Numbered from the stretch's first letter, positions 9,021 through 18,038 are shown. The stretch: DNA of 49,804 bases from Thermodesulfobacteriota bacterium (GCA_035559815.1 DATMAT010000003.1:1-49804), one strand, 5' to 3'. Notes: generated by a model not told the origin, from the letters alone. Made by a program: numbers and translations.

Positions 9021-9261
9021 AAGACAAAGCTGAACTCTTTTCCAAAATTTGTCTTTTTAATATCTCATAATATATGACCCAAAGTTTAAATCAATAAGAT
9101 GAGATTTTGAGATATGTTAGGCATCGTATCAGTGTGTACGATACTTAATCTTTGTATACCTACAACCCTCGGTTTGACTCCCTGGGTATACACCCTGAAT
9201 ATAACTATTCTCTATTTAATTGCTATTTTGTCAGCTAGATAAAAGCCTTACAATACACATA

Positions 9262-9510
9262 TTAAGGACTAACCTTGCAACTTGCTACCAAAATATCCTC
9301 TAAATCACTAATACATAAATCAACACCCTTACCACCCCTTAATGAATCTGCCCCTTCTTTGCCATCTAAAGTATCTTTACCTTTGCCACCCCTTAAATCG
9401 TCATTGCCTATACCACCATAAATGAAATCATTTCCTTGATTTCCTAACAACAAATCATATCCTTCATCCCCCCATTATAGTATCGCTATTTTTCCCTCCC
9501 CTAACATAAA
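9262..9510 (-). pseudogene. C-terminal remnant of an RTX (calcium-binding nonapeptide) protein, frameshifted
   Basis: About 80 residues of G-N-D / G-K-D-T-L type nonapeptide repeats (G-G-x-G-N-D-x-L-x) end in C[12 protein letters not shown], a common tail of secreted RTX-repeat proteins. Only 63 codons (9262-9453) are open. Upstream the same pattern continues (G-K-N-S-D-T-I-M-G then D-E-G-Y-D) only if one base is removed from a run of six C on the plus strand near 9469-9474. The rest of the protein is missing, so this is a fragment carried next to the tRNA end of the island. Confidence 0.75.
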
Positions 9511-9563
9511 GACAAAGGGGAGAAATGGGAAACTGATGAATTGCCGGAAGCTCTCGATTTTAT

Positions 9564-9640
<77 letters not shown>

Positions 9641-9740
9641 TCAGGTTAGATTTATTAGTTTATTTAACTTTAGAAATCATGTCAAATTTGTTGCCGCCTT
9701 TTTTGATGATATGTGTCCTATCCGGACGTATTTATTTTTG

Positions 9741-9768
9741 TTGACAATCTACATGCATGATATAGATT
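9741..9768 (+). promoter_or_regulatory. Sigma-70-type promoter for the lipoprotein gene
   Basis: TTGACA (9741-9746), a 16-bp spacer and TAGATT (9763-9768) lie 43 bp upstream of the start codon at 9811. Confidence 0.5.
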
Positions 9769-9810
9769 AGATTATTCAGACAGCTTTAAATAATAAGGAG
9801 GATAACCAGT

Positions 9811-10164
9811 ATGAAGCGGTTTACCGGATTGTTTACCATCCTTTTACTATTCTTATCCGTTTCTTTAATGGCAGGCTGTGAGGGCAGGGTAAAGAAAGAG
9901 GAGTACGACGCAGTCAAGGCCCAGGTAGAGCAATTAACTAAAGACAAGTCAGACCTGGAAAAAAAGGTAGGGGAGCTCACCAATCAAATAAACACCCTAA
10001 CCGCAGAAAACGAACAGCTAAAGAACCAGCTTGCAGCGGTAACACAGCCAACGCCCGCTCCGGGAGAGGAAACTCAGGCAACACCAGCGCCGGAAGGAGA
10101 GACTCAGATACCTGGAGAGACCGCTCCCGAGGCTACGCCGGGTGAAGAAGAGCCCGCAGATTAA
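9811..10164 (+). CDS. Small coiled-coil lipoprotein
   Basis: The 117-residue protein has a lipoprotein signal with L-M-A-G-C (lipidated Cys 23). Residues 27-75 form a heptad coiled coil (V-E-Q-L-T-K-D-K-S-D-L-E-K-K-V-G-E-L type), and the C-terminal 40 residues are Pro/Glu/Thr-rich and probably extended. The shape recalls Lpp-like or LPP20-like structural lipoproteins that span or line the periplasm, but it has no motif that fixes a function. AAGGAGG lies 8 bases before the ATG. Confidence 0.75.
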   Translation: MKRFTGLFTILLLFLSVSLMAGCEGRVKKEEYDAVKAQVEQLTKDKSDLEKKVGELTNQINTLTAENEQLKNQLAAVTQPTPAPGEETQATPAPEGETQIPGETAPEATPGEEEPAD

Positions 10165-10347
10165 ACTTTTCTAACTCGCTGATTATATAAAAGTTCTTTC
10201 GAGATTTTCTAGTTTACGACAACTGGGAACGAACTGTCCCGTCAGCTAGTCGAACGTCTCTTTTTGTCGATACCATGAATTCAGCCAGTTTTTGAAACCG
10301 TGGGACGTATTGCCATGAGTTTTTATTTGGCGTCGGCGCATCATTTA

Positions 10348-11172
10348 TTAAATATTTTTTGCTTCGAGAATACGGTCCAGCCTGAAGCTACACCTTTCCT
10401 TCCGGACGTGGCAGTACGCTAGCACATAGGTATGACCACCGCTCACATTGACCTCGAACGGTTCGATGATTCGAGTCGTTGTAGTGTCACTGTATGCGGA
10501 GAGATACCTTATTTGAAGTTTACCCCTCGCCCTGAGCGCTTCCTCGATGCTCGGAGGTAGGACTAGCTCATCGCTCGCCGTCAACGCAACCGGCTTACCC
10601 TGGAGCTTTAGCACATCTTTTAACCGCTTGAGCCTGAGTCCCCTCCTTCCCAAGTCCCTCAGAAAATACTCAAAAATACCCATGGTAATCCTAACGTCCC
10701 CGAAAGCCCGGTGTTCTCCAGAGGTGGAAATTCCTAGATGCCTGGCGATTCTTCCCAGGCTGTTGCTAGGGAAATTATAGAATCGTCTGGCTATGCCCAA
10801 GGTGTCAACTACGATATTCTCCGGCGGCGAGAGTTTTATGCTAGAAAATTCAGCATGCAAAAATCCTAAATCAAAGGGAGCATTGTGAGCTACCATGACT
10901 GTATCTTTCAGCAAGCTTGAAATATCCCAAGCTATATCCCTGAAGAAGGGGGCCTTTTTGACCATCTCGTCGGTTATTCCGTTGACAGATACGGCCTGCT
11001 GTGGAATTCTTCTCCCCGGGTTTATCAGGGTCTCAAACTTATCCAGAACCTTTCCATCCCTGGTCTTTAGGACAGCAATTTCACAAATCCGGTCCCCCCA
11101 GTACGGGTCGAGACCGGTAGTCTCCACATCCAAAAATGCAAACGTGATTTCCTGGAGGTTCTTAGAGAGCAT
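10348..11172 (-). CDS. DEDDh exonuclease (DnaQ-like) fused to a WYL-type domain
   Basis: Residues 8-175 are a DnaQ/PolC-epsilon exonuclease: D15-V-E17-T-T-G (ExoI), H-N-A-P-F-D101 (ExoII) and E-H154-R-A-F-G-D159 (ExoIII, DEDDh). It should remove 3' nucleotides from DNA with two metal ions. After a charged linker, residues 215-272 read I-R-Y ... T-T-T-R-I-I-E-P-F-E-V ... G-G-H-T-Y-V-L-A-Y-C-H-V-R-K-E-R-C-S-F-R-L-D-R-I, the core of a WYL ligand-sensing domain normally found in transcription regulators. The pairing suggests nuclease activity tuned by a ligand or nucleic acid end. It is monocistronic. Exonuclease call is strong; WYL call is good. Confidence 0.85.
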   Translation of the reverse strand: MLSKNLQEITFAFLDVETTGLDPYWGDRICEIAVLKTRDGKVLDKFETLINPGRRIPQQAVSVNGITDEMVKKAPFFRDIAWDISSLLKDTVMVAHNAPFDLGFLHAEFSSIKLSPPENIVVDTLGIARRFYNFPSNSLGRIARHLGISTSGEHRAFGDVRITMGIFEYFLRDLGRRGLRLKRLKDVLKLQGKPVALTASDELVLPPSIEEALRARGKLQIRYLSAYSDTTTTRIIEPFEVNVSGGHTYVLAYCHVRKERCSFRLDRILEAKNI

Positions 11173-11276
11173 ATATTAGGCTAATACTCCTTCTTGCAAG
11201 TAACCAATCAAAACCAACGTCTTGCTGCATGCGGTAACCCGAAGGCTGAGTCTCATAAAATATAAATTGATATTGG

Positions 11277-12200
11277 CTAGGTTACCAGGCTAGATAGAAT
11301 TCTCTTGCCTCCATTTTCCAGGACCCTTTCAGCCAAATCTTTCCCCAGATACACGGGGTCCTCGGATGAACCCTCGCTCTTAAGCCTAATCATTTCTTTA
11401 CCATCGGGGGAGGCAATTAATCCAATAATCCTGATTCTATCCGCTATTACTTCAGCATAGCATCCCACCGGAACCCGGCAACTGCCACTCAACCTCTCCA
11501 GGAATGCCCTTTCCGCTAACGCGACAACCTCAGTCTCTTCGTGGTTAATCTCAGCGATTATCTCCTCGACCTCCTCATCGCCCTCCCGGGATTCTACTGC
11601 AATTATGCCCTGTCCCGGCGAGGGAACCAGTGACTCAAGCGAGAAGATTTCAGTAATCTCATTCTCTAACCCCATTCTTTTGAGACCGGAAACCGCAAGC
11701 ACGACACCGTCGAGCTCACTGCTCTTTAATTTCCCCACCCTAGTATCGACGTTTCCCCTGATTGGAAGAACCTCTATATCCGGACGAAGGCCAAGGAGCT
11801 GGGCTTGGCGTCTTAAGGAACCGGTCCCCAGGCGGGCCCCTTTTGAGAGGTCATAAAACTTGATACCTTCCCTCGATAATAAGGCGTCCCTGGGATCTTC
11901 CCTCTCGGTTACCGCACCAATCTTGAGTCCCTTGGGGAGAATGGTGGGCAGATCCTTCATGCTATGGACGGCCAGGTCGATTTCACCGTGTAAAAGGGGC
12001 TCTTCTATCTCCTTCACGAAAACCCCTTTCCCCCCGATTTTGGAAAGATGAGCATCGGACAGTTTGTCCCCGGTAGTGCGGATTATGTATATCTCTATTT
12101 TTATATCAGGGAATTCGGCTAGGATTTTGCTTTTTATGAATTCGGCTTGCCAAAGGGCCAGACGGCTTCCCCTACTTCCAATCCTTAGTGATCGCCTCAT
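11277..12200 (-). CDS. hemC: Hydroxymethylbilane synthase (porphobilinogen deaminase)
   Basis: This enzyme joins four porphobilinogen molecules into hydroxymethylbilane in haem synthesis. Visible motifs: R-I-G-S-R-G-S-x-L-A-L-W-Q at the N-terminus, H-S-M-K-D-L-P, R-I/L-G-T-G-S-L-R-R-Q, R-G-N-V-D-T-R, and the dipyrromethane-binding Cys in G-S-C-R-V-P-V-G. The open frame extends upstream to a TTG at 12224, but family length and AAGGGG just upstream favour ATG 12200. It overlaps hemA by 29 bp, so the two form one operon and translation is probably coupled. Confidence 0.96.
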   Translation of the reverse strand: MRRSLRIGSRGSRLALWQAEFIKSKILAEFPDIKIEIYIIRTTGDKLSDAHLSKIGGKGVFVKEIEEPLLHGEIDLAVHSMKDLPTILPKGLKIGAVTEREDPRDALLSREGIKFYDLSKGARLGTGSLRRQAQLLGLRPDIEVLPIRGNVDTRVGKLKSSELDGVVLAVSGLKRMGLENEITEIFSLESLVPSPGQGIIAVESREGDEEVEEIIAEINHEETEVVALAERAFLERLSGSCRVPVGCYAEVIADRIRIIGLIASPDGKEMIRLKSEGSSEDPVYLGKDLAERVLENGGKRILSSLVT

Positions 12201-13491
12201 CTTCCCCTTCATCATAGAGTTCAAATTCCCCCTCCAGTCTGAATAGCCTGTTTATGGCGTCTACGTAAAGAGCCCCGAGGGAAGTAGAGGATTCCTTTTT
12301 TAGATTCATCAGCGGGTTGTGAAGGATCTTGCCGATTATACCCGAAGCCATGCTCTCGATTATCTTCTTTTCCCTATCGGAGAAATTTCCCAGCCTACGA
12401 AGCGCCTTTTCTATCTCCATCGCTTTTATATCATCAAACCTTCTTTTAAGCTCGATTATGGTAGGAAAAACCTTGAGTGCGTCGAGCCACCCGAGGAAAT
12501 GCCTTTCTCCCTCGAGTACTACCTCTTCGGCCTTTTCCGCATTTTCACGCCTGGTCTTCATATTGTCGTCGAGCACCGCTTTCAGGTCATCGATATCGTA
12601 CAGGTAAACATTCGGTATTTCTTCGATCCGGGGGTCTATATCGCGGGGGACGGCTATGTCTATCATGAACATGGGCTCGTTTTTCCTCAGCTTGAGAGCT
12701 TCCCTGACGTGCTGGGGACGGATTACGAAATCAGCCGAGCCCGTTGCCGTGATGACTATATCCGCTTCCTTCAGCAGATAATAAACCTCCTCCATTTTCA
12801 CCGCCTTGCCGTTCAACACATCGGCCAGGGCTTTTGCGTTCTCCCGCCTTCTGCTCGCAATTATCAGCTCCCTTATCCCTGCTTTAATCAGATGCCGGGC
12901 GGCGAGCTCGGCCATATCCCCGGCTCCGATGAGCATAACCGTTCTTCTTGATAGGTCGTCGAAGATCCTCTTAGCCAGTTCGACGGCGACGTAGCTTACG
13001 GAAACAGACTGGGTGCCTATCCCGGTCTCCGCCCTGACCTTCTTTGCCACGAAAAAGGCGGTGTGGAAAAGGCGGTTAAGAATGAGTCTTACCGTTCCCT
13101 TGTTGGCCGCCACCCTGAAGGCCTCCTTGACCTGGCCCAAGATCTGAGGCTCCCCTATTACCATGGAATCGAGACTGGATGCTACCCTAAACAGATGCCT
13201 TACAGCCGAACGGCCGGTCAGTGTATAAAAATAGGAAGAAAAATGTTCCTCTTTGACGTCGTGAAACTCCGAAAGAAACCGCTTGATATCCTCTGCGCAA
13301 GTTTCAGCGTCCTCGGATACGGCATATACCTCGACCCGGTTACAGGTAGAGAGTATCAGACATTCCTCGATGCTCCTTTTTTTATGTAATTCTTCCAAAC
13401 CTACATCAAAGGCCGGTTCATGGAAAGAAAAGCACTCCCTTATTTCCACCGGAGCCGTCTTATGACTGAGGCCGACAACGACTATTTGCAT
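12172..13491 (-). CDS. hemA: Glutamyl-tRNA reductase
   Basis: This protein catalyses the first step of C5 tetrapyrrole synthesis, NADPH reduction of glutamyl-tRNA to glutamate-1-semialdehyde. L-S-T-C-N-R-V-E near residue 48 holds the catalytic Cys. G-E-P-Q-I-L-G-Q-V-K follows, then the NADPH-binding G-A-G-D-M-A-E-L-A loop, and the C-terminal dimerisation helices are complete. It is 439 residues from ATG 13491 (M-Q-I-V-V-V-G-L-S-H-K-T-A-P); a second ATG directly upstream and a GTG at 13509 are alternatives. It heads the hemA-hemC pair. Confidence 0.97.
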   Translation of the reverse strand: MQIVVVGLSHKTAPVEIRECFSFHEPAFDVGLEELHKKRSIEECLILSTCNRVEVYAVSEDAETCAEDIKRFLSEFHDVKEEHFSSYFYTLTGRSAVRHLFRVASSLDSMVIGEPQILGQVKEAFRVAANKGTVRLILNRLFHTAFFVAKKVRAETGIGTQSVSVSYVAVELAKRIFDDLSRRTVMLIGAGDMAELAARHLIKAGIRELIIASRRRENAKALADVLNGKAVKMEEVYYLLKEADIVITATGSADFVIRPQHVREALKLRKNEPMFMIDIAVPRDIDPRIEEIPNVYLYDIDDLKAVLDDNMKTRRENAEKAEEVVLEGERHFLGWLDALKVFPTIIELKRRFDDIKAMEIEKALRRLGNFSDREKKIIESMASGIIGKILHNPLMNLKKESSTSLGALYVDAINRLFRLEGEFELYDEGEDEAITKDWK

Positions 13492-13582
13492 CATCTGACG
13501 AAAGAGCACTCTAACAAAGGTCTGGTCTTAGAGCATAAAACAATAACAATATATAACATATAAATTTACTGTTGATAAGATT

Positions 13583-15607
13583 TTACCGGTCAAGTGCCTC
13601 AGGAAAAGCCGGGATTAGGACTATTTTTCTCCTAAGCGGGTCTACGCTCTCCACCTGAAGGCTTATTTCTTCCCCTTCTGTTAAAACCGTCTCCGAGCCT
13701 AATGATATAGGCACCTCCAAGAGGTAATCCGGCAGATAGACGGATGCCCCTCTTTCCCTTATCGAGCTCACTATTCCCTGGATCCGCTGTCCCTCGAACT
13801 CGCTCAGATACTTTAGAAGCCAGTATCTCTCCCTGGACCTTTCAATCATTTTTTTCTCGCGAACTCCAACCTCTATCTGCAGATACAACCTCTCTATATC
13901 ATCATCGGTATAGGACGGCCCCTCTCCTTCCATTTCTCCGAGCATTTGCCTCTGCAAAATTAGGTCGAAATACCGTCGGATAGGAGAGGTTATCTGTACA
14001 TAGGCATCAAGACCCAGGGACAGGTGGGGTTCGGCAGAGAGTCCGACCCGGGAGGGCTTGAGAAACTTCACCGCTTTCAACGGGAATAAAGGATCTTTTT
14101 CATCGAGCGCCCTGGCTTCCTCAGAGATAGGTTCCTGCTGCGAACGGAATATTGCCGGGAGCTTCTTGTCCTTGAAGAATCGCGCCGAAAGCCAATTCAT
14201 CAGGATCATGAACTCGGAGACCACTATGTGAGAAATCGTATTCATATAAATCTTCCGGATATGGATTTTCCCCCGGTCATCGATTCTTATCTTCAGTTGC
14301 GGAAGCTCCACGATGAAGGCACCGGCATCCAGCCTTCTTTTTCTGAGGGCCAAAGCTATCTCCACCAGCTTTGCCCTCTGAGGGCTCCGCCCGAAGAAAT
14401 CCGCGGCCTCGCCGTAGGTAAGGTTCTTTCTGACCAGGATCTTTGACCGGGCAAACCGGTAACTTTTCAAATTATAGTTCTCGTCGAATAACGCCAGTAA
14501 CGAGATTGCCAGCTTGGGAGACCCTTCAAACAGGCTCAGCTTCCGCCTTATAAGCTCGGCGGGGAACATGTGTATGTGCCCCTCCGGAAGGTAGATGGTC
14601 TCCCCGCGCCTGCTGGCCTCCTCGTCCAGATGACTCCATTTGGGGATAAAACTAGCGACATTGGCAATGTGCACACCGACCAAAAGGCCCTCCGGAAGCT
14701 CATCGACGGAGATGGCATCATCGATATCCTCGGTGGTCTCGTCGTCTACAGAATAGGTCTCCATACGGGTAAGGTCTTCTATACCCTCCTCGGGGGCCGC
14801 TTTCGCCGTGATCTCCTCTGCTTCTTCGATGGCCTTCTTGGGAAATTTTTCATCTATACCCAGCCTCTTGAAAAGCGGGTCCTCATCGTCTTTCCAGTTC
14901 CCGGTTTTTATCAGAAACTCGATAGCACCCTCTACGTCCTTTATCCCCACCTGAGACATGAAGGACCTTGCCTCAGACGACCTTTCGAAACGGTCGAGAT
15001 GAATCACGTACCCCTTGAGCAGCTCTACGTAATTGGTAAAATTAAATCCCTCGACCGTGACCTCATTTCCCTCTATTATGTCCTTAGCCCACCTCACGGC
15101 GGCTCTTTGCTCAAGGAGTCTCTTCCTTTCCGACTCTTTGCGGGCTATAGTATCCTCGACCTCTTTGGGCGTCCGTGGTTTATATCCCCCTTCCTCCCTC
15201 TTAAAATAGAGGTCGTCCTTGTCGATGGCCCAGAAAAATAAAAGGGCATCCTCGCTCTTGAAGTTATCATCGCCGAAATAGAGCTCCATCAGCTCATCCA
15301 GCGTTAATTCCCTCTCCGAGTCAAAAACGCATTCCCAGAGCGTTTTTAAGTCCACCCTTTCCCGCTTTTCCTCTAGTTCTCTCCTCAGTTCCCTGAGCCT
15401 GAGCTTCTTCTCCGACTGGGTAAGCTCGTCGACCACCTTGATCCCGGTGGAAAGGGTTATCTTCTCTAGCTCGATCTCGATCTCCCTGGCTTCTTCGGAG
15501 AACAGAGAAACCTTCTCGCCAACCCCTCCCCTCAGTATTCCAAATGAAGGCTCCCTTCTTTTTCTGAAGACGACTATCTCGTTAGGCTTGGGCGTCTTAT
15601 TAACCAT
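13583..15607 (-). CDS. RNase II/RNase R-type exoribonuclease (RNB domain)
   Basis: The 674-residue protein has a divergent N-terminal region (about 1-290; begins with the E-I-V-V-F-R-K-R-R-E-P-S-F-G-I-L strand seen in plastid/cyanobacterial-type RNB proteins). The RNB catalytic core starts near 295 with D-D-E-T-T-E-D-I-D-D-A-I-S, holding the metal-binding Asp residues, and runs through A-Y-V-Q-I-T-S-P-I-R-R-Y-F-D. An S1-like strand set closes the C-terminus. It should degrade RNA processively 3' to 5'. ATG 15607 is preferred over a TTG at 15688, because the extra 27 codons read into a 16-bp repeat that borders foreign-looking DNA. Confidence 0.88.
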   Translation of the reverse strand: MVNKTPKPNEIVVFRKRREPSFGILRGGVGEKVSLFSEEAREIEIELEKITLSTGIKVVDELTQSEKKLRLRELRRELEEKRERVDLKTLWECVFDSERELTLDELMELYFGDDNFKSEDALLFFWAIDKDDLYFKREEGGYKPRTPKEVEDTIARKESERKRLLEQRAAVRWAKDIIEGNEVTVEGFNFTNYVELLKGYVIHLDRFERSSEARSFMSQVGIKDVEGAIEFLIKTGNWKDDEDPLFKRLGIDEKFPKKAIEEAEEITAKAAPEEGIEDLTRMETYSVDDETTEDIDDAISVDELPEGLLVGVHIANVASFIPKWSHLDEEASRRGETIYLPEGHIHMFPAELIRRKLSLFEGSPKLAISLLALFDENYNLKSYRFARSKILVRKNLTYGEAADFFGRSPQRAKLVEIALALRKRRLDAGAFIVELPQLKIRIDDRGKIHIRKIYMNTISHIVVSEFMILMNWLSARFFKDKKLPAIFRSQQEPISEEARALDEKDPLFPLKAVKFLKPSRVGLSAEPHLSLGLDAYVQITSPIRRYFDLILQRQMLGEMEGEGPSYTDDDIERLYLQIEVGVREKKMIERSRERYWLLKYLSEFEGQRIQGIVSSIRERGASVYLPDYLLEVPISLGSETVLTEGEEISLQVESVDPLRRKIVLIPAFPEALDR

Positions 15608-15678
15608 GACTTGGATATATTTTATACCATTTAGAAAGATGGATTCCAAAAATTGAGTAGAGAAAACTTTAGGTTTGT

Positions 15679-15694
15679 ACACCGTCAATTTCTA
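15679..15694. repeat. 16-bp direct repeat, left copy
   Basis: ACACCGTCAATTTCTA, identical to 16832-16847. The two copies bound a 1.15-kb GC-rich patch with the cupin gene and the MaoC tail. Confidence 0.8.
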
Positions 15695-15787
15695 GATAAC
15701 GAGGGACAAAACCTGGCCACACGCCTAGCTCGCTTTCTTCCCCAGGCTGGAGTGACAACCACCCTGTCCACTTGGGTTGGTCGTGTA

Positions 15788-16005
15788 TCAGTCCTTCCGA
15801 TTGATAGAAAGTGGCTGGACTCGGGGAACGTGATCGCGCCGATACACCATAACAGTGCGCCTGAACTCGATGACCACCTTGCCGTCCTGGTTGAAACCCG
15901 TCGTTTTGAACCGCACGATCCCCATGTGCGGGCGCGAGCGCGACTCGCGTTTCTCTAGGACTTCACTCCGGGCATATAGCGTGTCCCCATCAAAAACCGG
16001 GCCCG
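15788..16005 (-). pseudogene. MaoC-like dehydratase, C-terminal fragment
   Basis: In the minus frame ending at TGA 15788-15790, about 70 residues read G-P-V-F-D-G-D-T-L-Y-A-R-S-E-V-L-E-K-R-E, then H-M-G-I-V-R-F-K-T-T-G, V-V-I-E-F-R-R-T-V-M-V-Y-R-R-D. This is the typical C-terminal hot-dog half of MaoC-type enoyl-CoA hydratases. There is no start codon or N-terminal half: the fragment runs directly out of the end of the cupin gene in another frame, so a deletion or recombination fused the two. Codon use is GC-rich compared with neighbours. Confidence 0.72.
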
Positions 16006-16514
16006 GACTTCATCTCAGTTGCCGCTTTTCCCTTAACGGCTTTGAGCGCCTCAGCCAGCGTAATCTCCTCCCCCCGTCCGTCCACGTAATGAATGTCGAA
16101 TGCTGAGTCAGAGTAAACGTAGAATAGGCAAGCCTGCTCGCATCGGAATTGATGGACATGACGAGAAGGTATCATCGCAAAACCGCCCGCTCGCAGTGTG
16201 AACGGTTTCCCATCCTTCATTTCCAGGCGGGCGACGCCGCTCACCAGCATCAGGTGCTCATTCGGTGTATGCCAGTGCCACGGGATCGAACACCCGGTCG
16301 CCACTTTGGCGAGGACAATAGAAGGCCCTTTCGTGGGATCACCGCTCTGCACAGAGCCCGGCGCGCATGTTGGCAGCCCCGGAACAATTACGAACTTCAT
16401 CTCCGCTATATTCTGCCCTGCCGATCTACCACCCGACTCCCGTCCCTGAGTGGGCGCCGAGACGAATAGAATCAATGACAGCGTGAATAAACAGAATTGC
16501 CATCGGATAGTCAT
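15990..16514 (-). CDS. Secreted cupin-domain protein
   Basis: The 174-residue protein has a signal peptide (hydrophobic 5-22, then A-P-T-Q-G-R). Its cupin fold has the metal-ligand pattern W-H-W-H-T-P-N-E-H (His-x-His-x4-Glu) near 80 and H-V-H further on, so it likely holds one metal ion in the periplasm. Such stand-alone cupins are often described as possible quercetinase-like or sugar-binding proteins, but no reaction can be assigned. ATG 16514 has GGGGG 8 bases upstream. The last few residues and the stop come from the fused MaoC fragment. It is GC-rich and flanked by a 16-bp direct repeat, so it looks acquired. Confidence 0.8.
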   Translation of the reverse strand: MTIRWQFCLFTLSLILFVSAPTQGRESGGRSAGQNIAEMKFVIVPGLPTCAPGSVQSGDPTKGPSIVLAKVATGCSIPWHWHTPNEHLMLVSGVARLEMKDGKPFTLRAGGFAMIPSRHVHQFRCEQACLFYVYSDSAFDIHYVDGRGEEITLAEALKAVKGKAATEMKSGPGF

Positions 16515-16831
16515 AAGCTCTACCCCCTGTATTTGAATAAATGTTCCCACCAAATTTTCCTGACATCAACCTGTTTAGCAATAGCCTAACTACTAGTCAG
16601 ACTGCGGAATGCAACACCGTATACTAAAAAGAGGATGTTATACCGCAAATCGTTGCTCTACCTAGCCTGTCCTACTTCCGTACTTCTTCTCATATTCCCA
16701 AATTAGATTTTCTGAGAACGTTGTTTATATCTTCTTTAACTATCCGATAATAAAACCTCAAGAAATGAACCCCAAGATTCTCGAGTCTCTGGCCATATCC
16801 TTTACATAAACCTCTTCAAAATATATGGCTA

Positions 16832-16847
16832 ACACCGTCAATTTCTA
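16832..16847. repeat. 16-bp direct repeat, right copy
   Basis: Exact match to 15679-15694, 1153 bp away. Confidence 0.8.
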
Positions 16848-16871
16848 TTGCCGGCATAACATACCCCTGCA

Positions 16872-16975
16872 TCCCCTCTCAAGAGGGGACTAAAGTGGTG
16901 CATTTCCTGCCAAGAGCTGACTCGATAAAAAATCCCCTCCCGAGACCTGTACTGAGCATGGCCGAAGGAGGGGTG
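16872..16975. repeat. Intergenic hairpin-forming repeats
   Basis: TCCCCTCT/AGAGGGGA (16872-16879/16882-16889) is followed at about 16933-16973 by a CCCCTCC ... GGAGGGG unit with a CTGAGCATGGCCGAAGG core. Both resemble the dispersed repeat units seen at 37775-37829. The gap 16515-17039 holds no gene. Confidence 0.55.
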
Positions 16976-17039
16976 GCTCGAAGAGTGTCAGGACGGGAAC
17001 CTAGGTTACAGAATAGACCGATTCTAATTGATTGGTCAG

Positions 17040-18038
17040 TTAATTTGATTGCTGCCGTACAGGTGGAGCCATGAACTCAGGGCCAACCGGGTCTTTTACC
17101 GTTTCATTTATGATTTTGTCTATAGTTTCAAGAGCTTCTTTATCGAGCGACCAGCCCATAATGTCATCCACAGAATCAAGCTGAGCAGGATTGCGGGCGC
17201 CCCATAGAGCAATGCCGGCACCCGGCTGGTCAAGCATCCAGCGAACGGCTAAGTGTATTACTCTTTTGCCGTATTTTTCTCTGGCAAAATTGTCCAATCT
17301 TTCCACCGCCCTCAAATACTGGCTATAGCGAGGTTCTTTGAACTTCGGGTCGAACTTCCGAATATCGTCCCCCTCAAACTTAGTGTCCGACTTCATTCTG
17401 CCGCTCAATAAACCTCGGCAAAGAGCACCATACAGGAGCGTCGTGATTTCGTTTTTATGACAGTAAGGCAAAACGTCTTTTTCTATTCCCCTCTCGAATA
17501 AATTATAAGGAGGCTGAGAGACACGTAGCAGGGCTGTCTTTCGAAAAATCTCCATCTGCTCTACCGAATAGTTGCTAACCCCAATCGCCTTGATCTTTCC
17601 CTGTTTATAAAGTTCATTCATTGCTTCTGCGGTTTCTTCAATCGGAACAATCGGGTCGGGCCAGTGAATTTGATAGATGTCAATATAATCTGTCTGAAGC
17701 CGTCTCAATGAATATTCTATTTCTTCAGCAATTCTAGCCTTGGATGAATTGCGAAATACCTTCCCGTCTTTCCATTCAAGTCCCACCTTGGTAGCAATTA
17801 CCACCTTTTCACGATTCCCATATTGAGCCACGGCTTTACCTACGATTTCTTCGGACAAACCAAATCCATAAACGGGAGCGGTGTCAATAAGGTTTATCCC
17901 CTTATCCAATGCGGAATGGATTGTGCGTATCGATGCCTCCTCTTCCGTCCCTCCCCACAACCAACCTCCGATTGCCCACGTTCCCAGCCCGATGCGCGAG
18001 GCTTTGATATCAGTTCCAGTTATTTGTATATACTCCAT
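17040..18038 (-). CDS. Aldo/keto reductase
   Basis: The 332-residue TIM-barrel oxidoreductase has the AKR tetrad: Asp and Tyr in L-I-D-T-A-P-V-Y-G, Lys in V-I-A-T-K-V-G and His in Y-Q-I-H-W-P-D. The NADPH-binding end I-A-L-W-G-A-R-N-P-A-Q-L is present. G-V-S-N-Y-S and the S-x-x-R-L-Q-T-D-Y-I-D motif place it in the YajO/general-stress AKR group, which reduces aldehydes. GGGAGG sits 5 bases upstream of ATG 18038, ruling out the GTG six bases before it. It stands alone. Confidence 0.93.
   Translation of the reverse strand: MEYIQITGTDIKASRIGLGTWAIGGWLWGGTEEEASIRTIHSALDKGINLIDTAPVYGFGLSEEIVGKAVAQYGNREKVVIATKVGLEWKDGKVFRNSSKARIAEEIEYSLRRLQTDYIDIYQIHWPDPIVPIEETAEAMNELYKQGKIKAIGVSNYSVEQMEIFRKTALLRVSQPPYNLFERGIEKDVLPYCHKNEITTLLYGALCRGLLSGRMKSDTKFEGDDIRKFDPKFKEPRYSQYLRAVERLDNFAREKYGKRVIHLAVRWMLDQPGAGIALWGARNPAQLDSVDDIMGWSLDKEALETIDKIINETVKDPVGPEFMAPPVRQQSN

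Noticed and set aside
9130-9230. tRNA-like pattern with GTATAC repeats and GGTTTGACTCC
   Set aside because: Only a T-arm-like piece is present; no acceptor, D or anticodon arm can be drawn.
12319-12951. 210-codon open frame on the plus strand
   Set aside because: It lies entirely antisense to hemA, whose motifs are all intact, and shows no motif of its own.
14570-15241. 223-codon open frame on the plus strand
   Set aside because: It is antisense to the RNB-domain gene, with no ribosome binding site and no recognisable domain.
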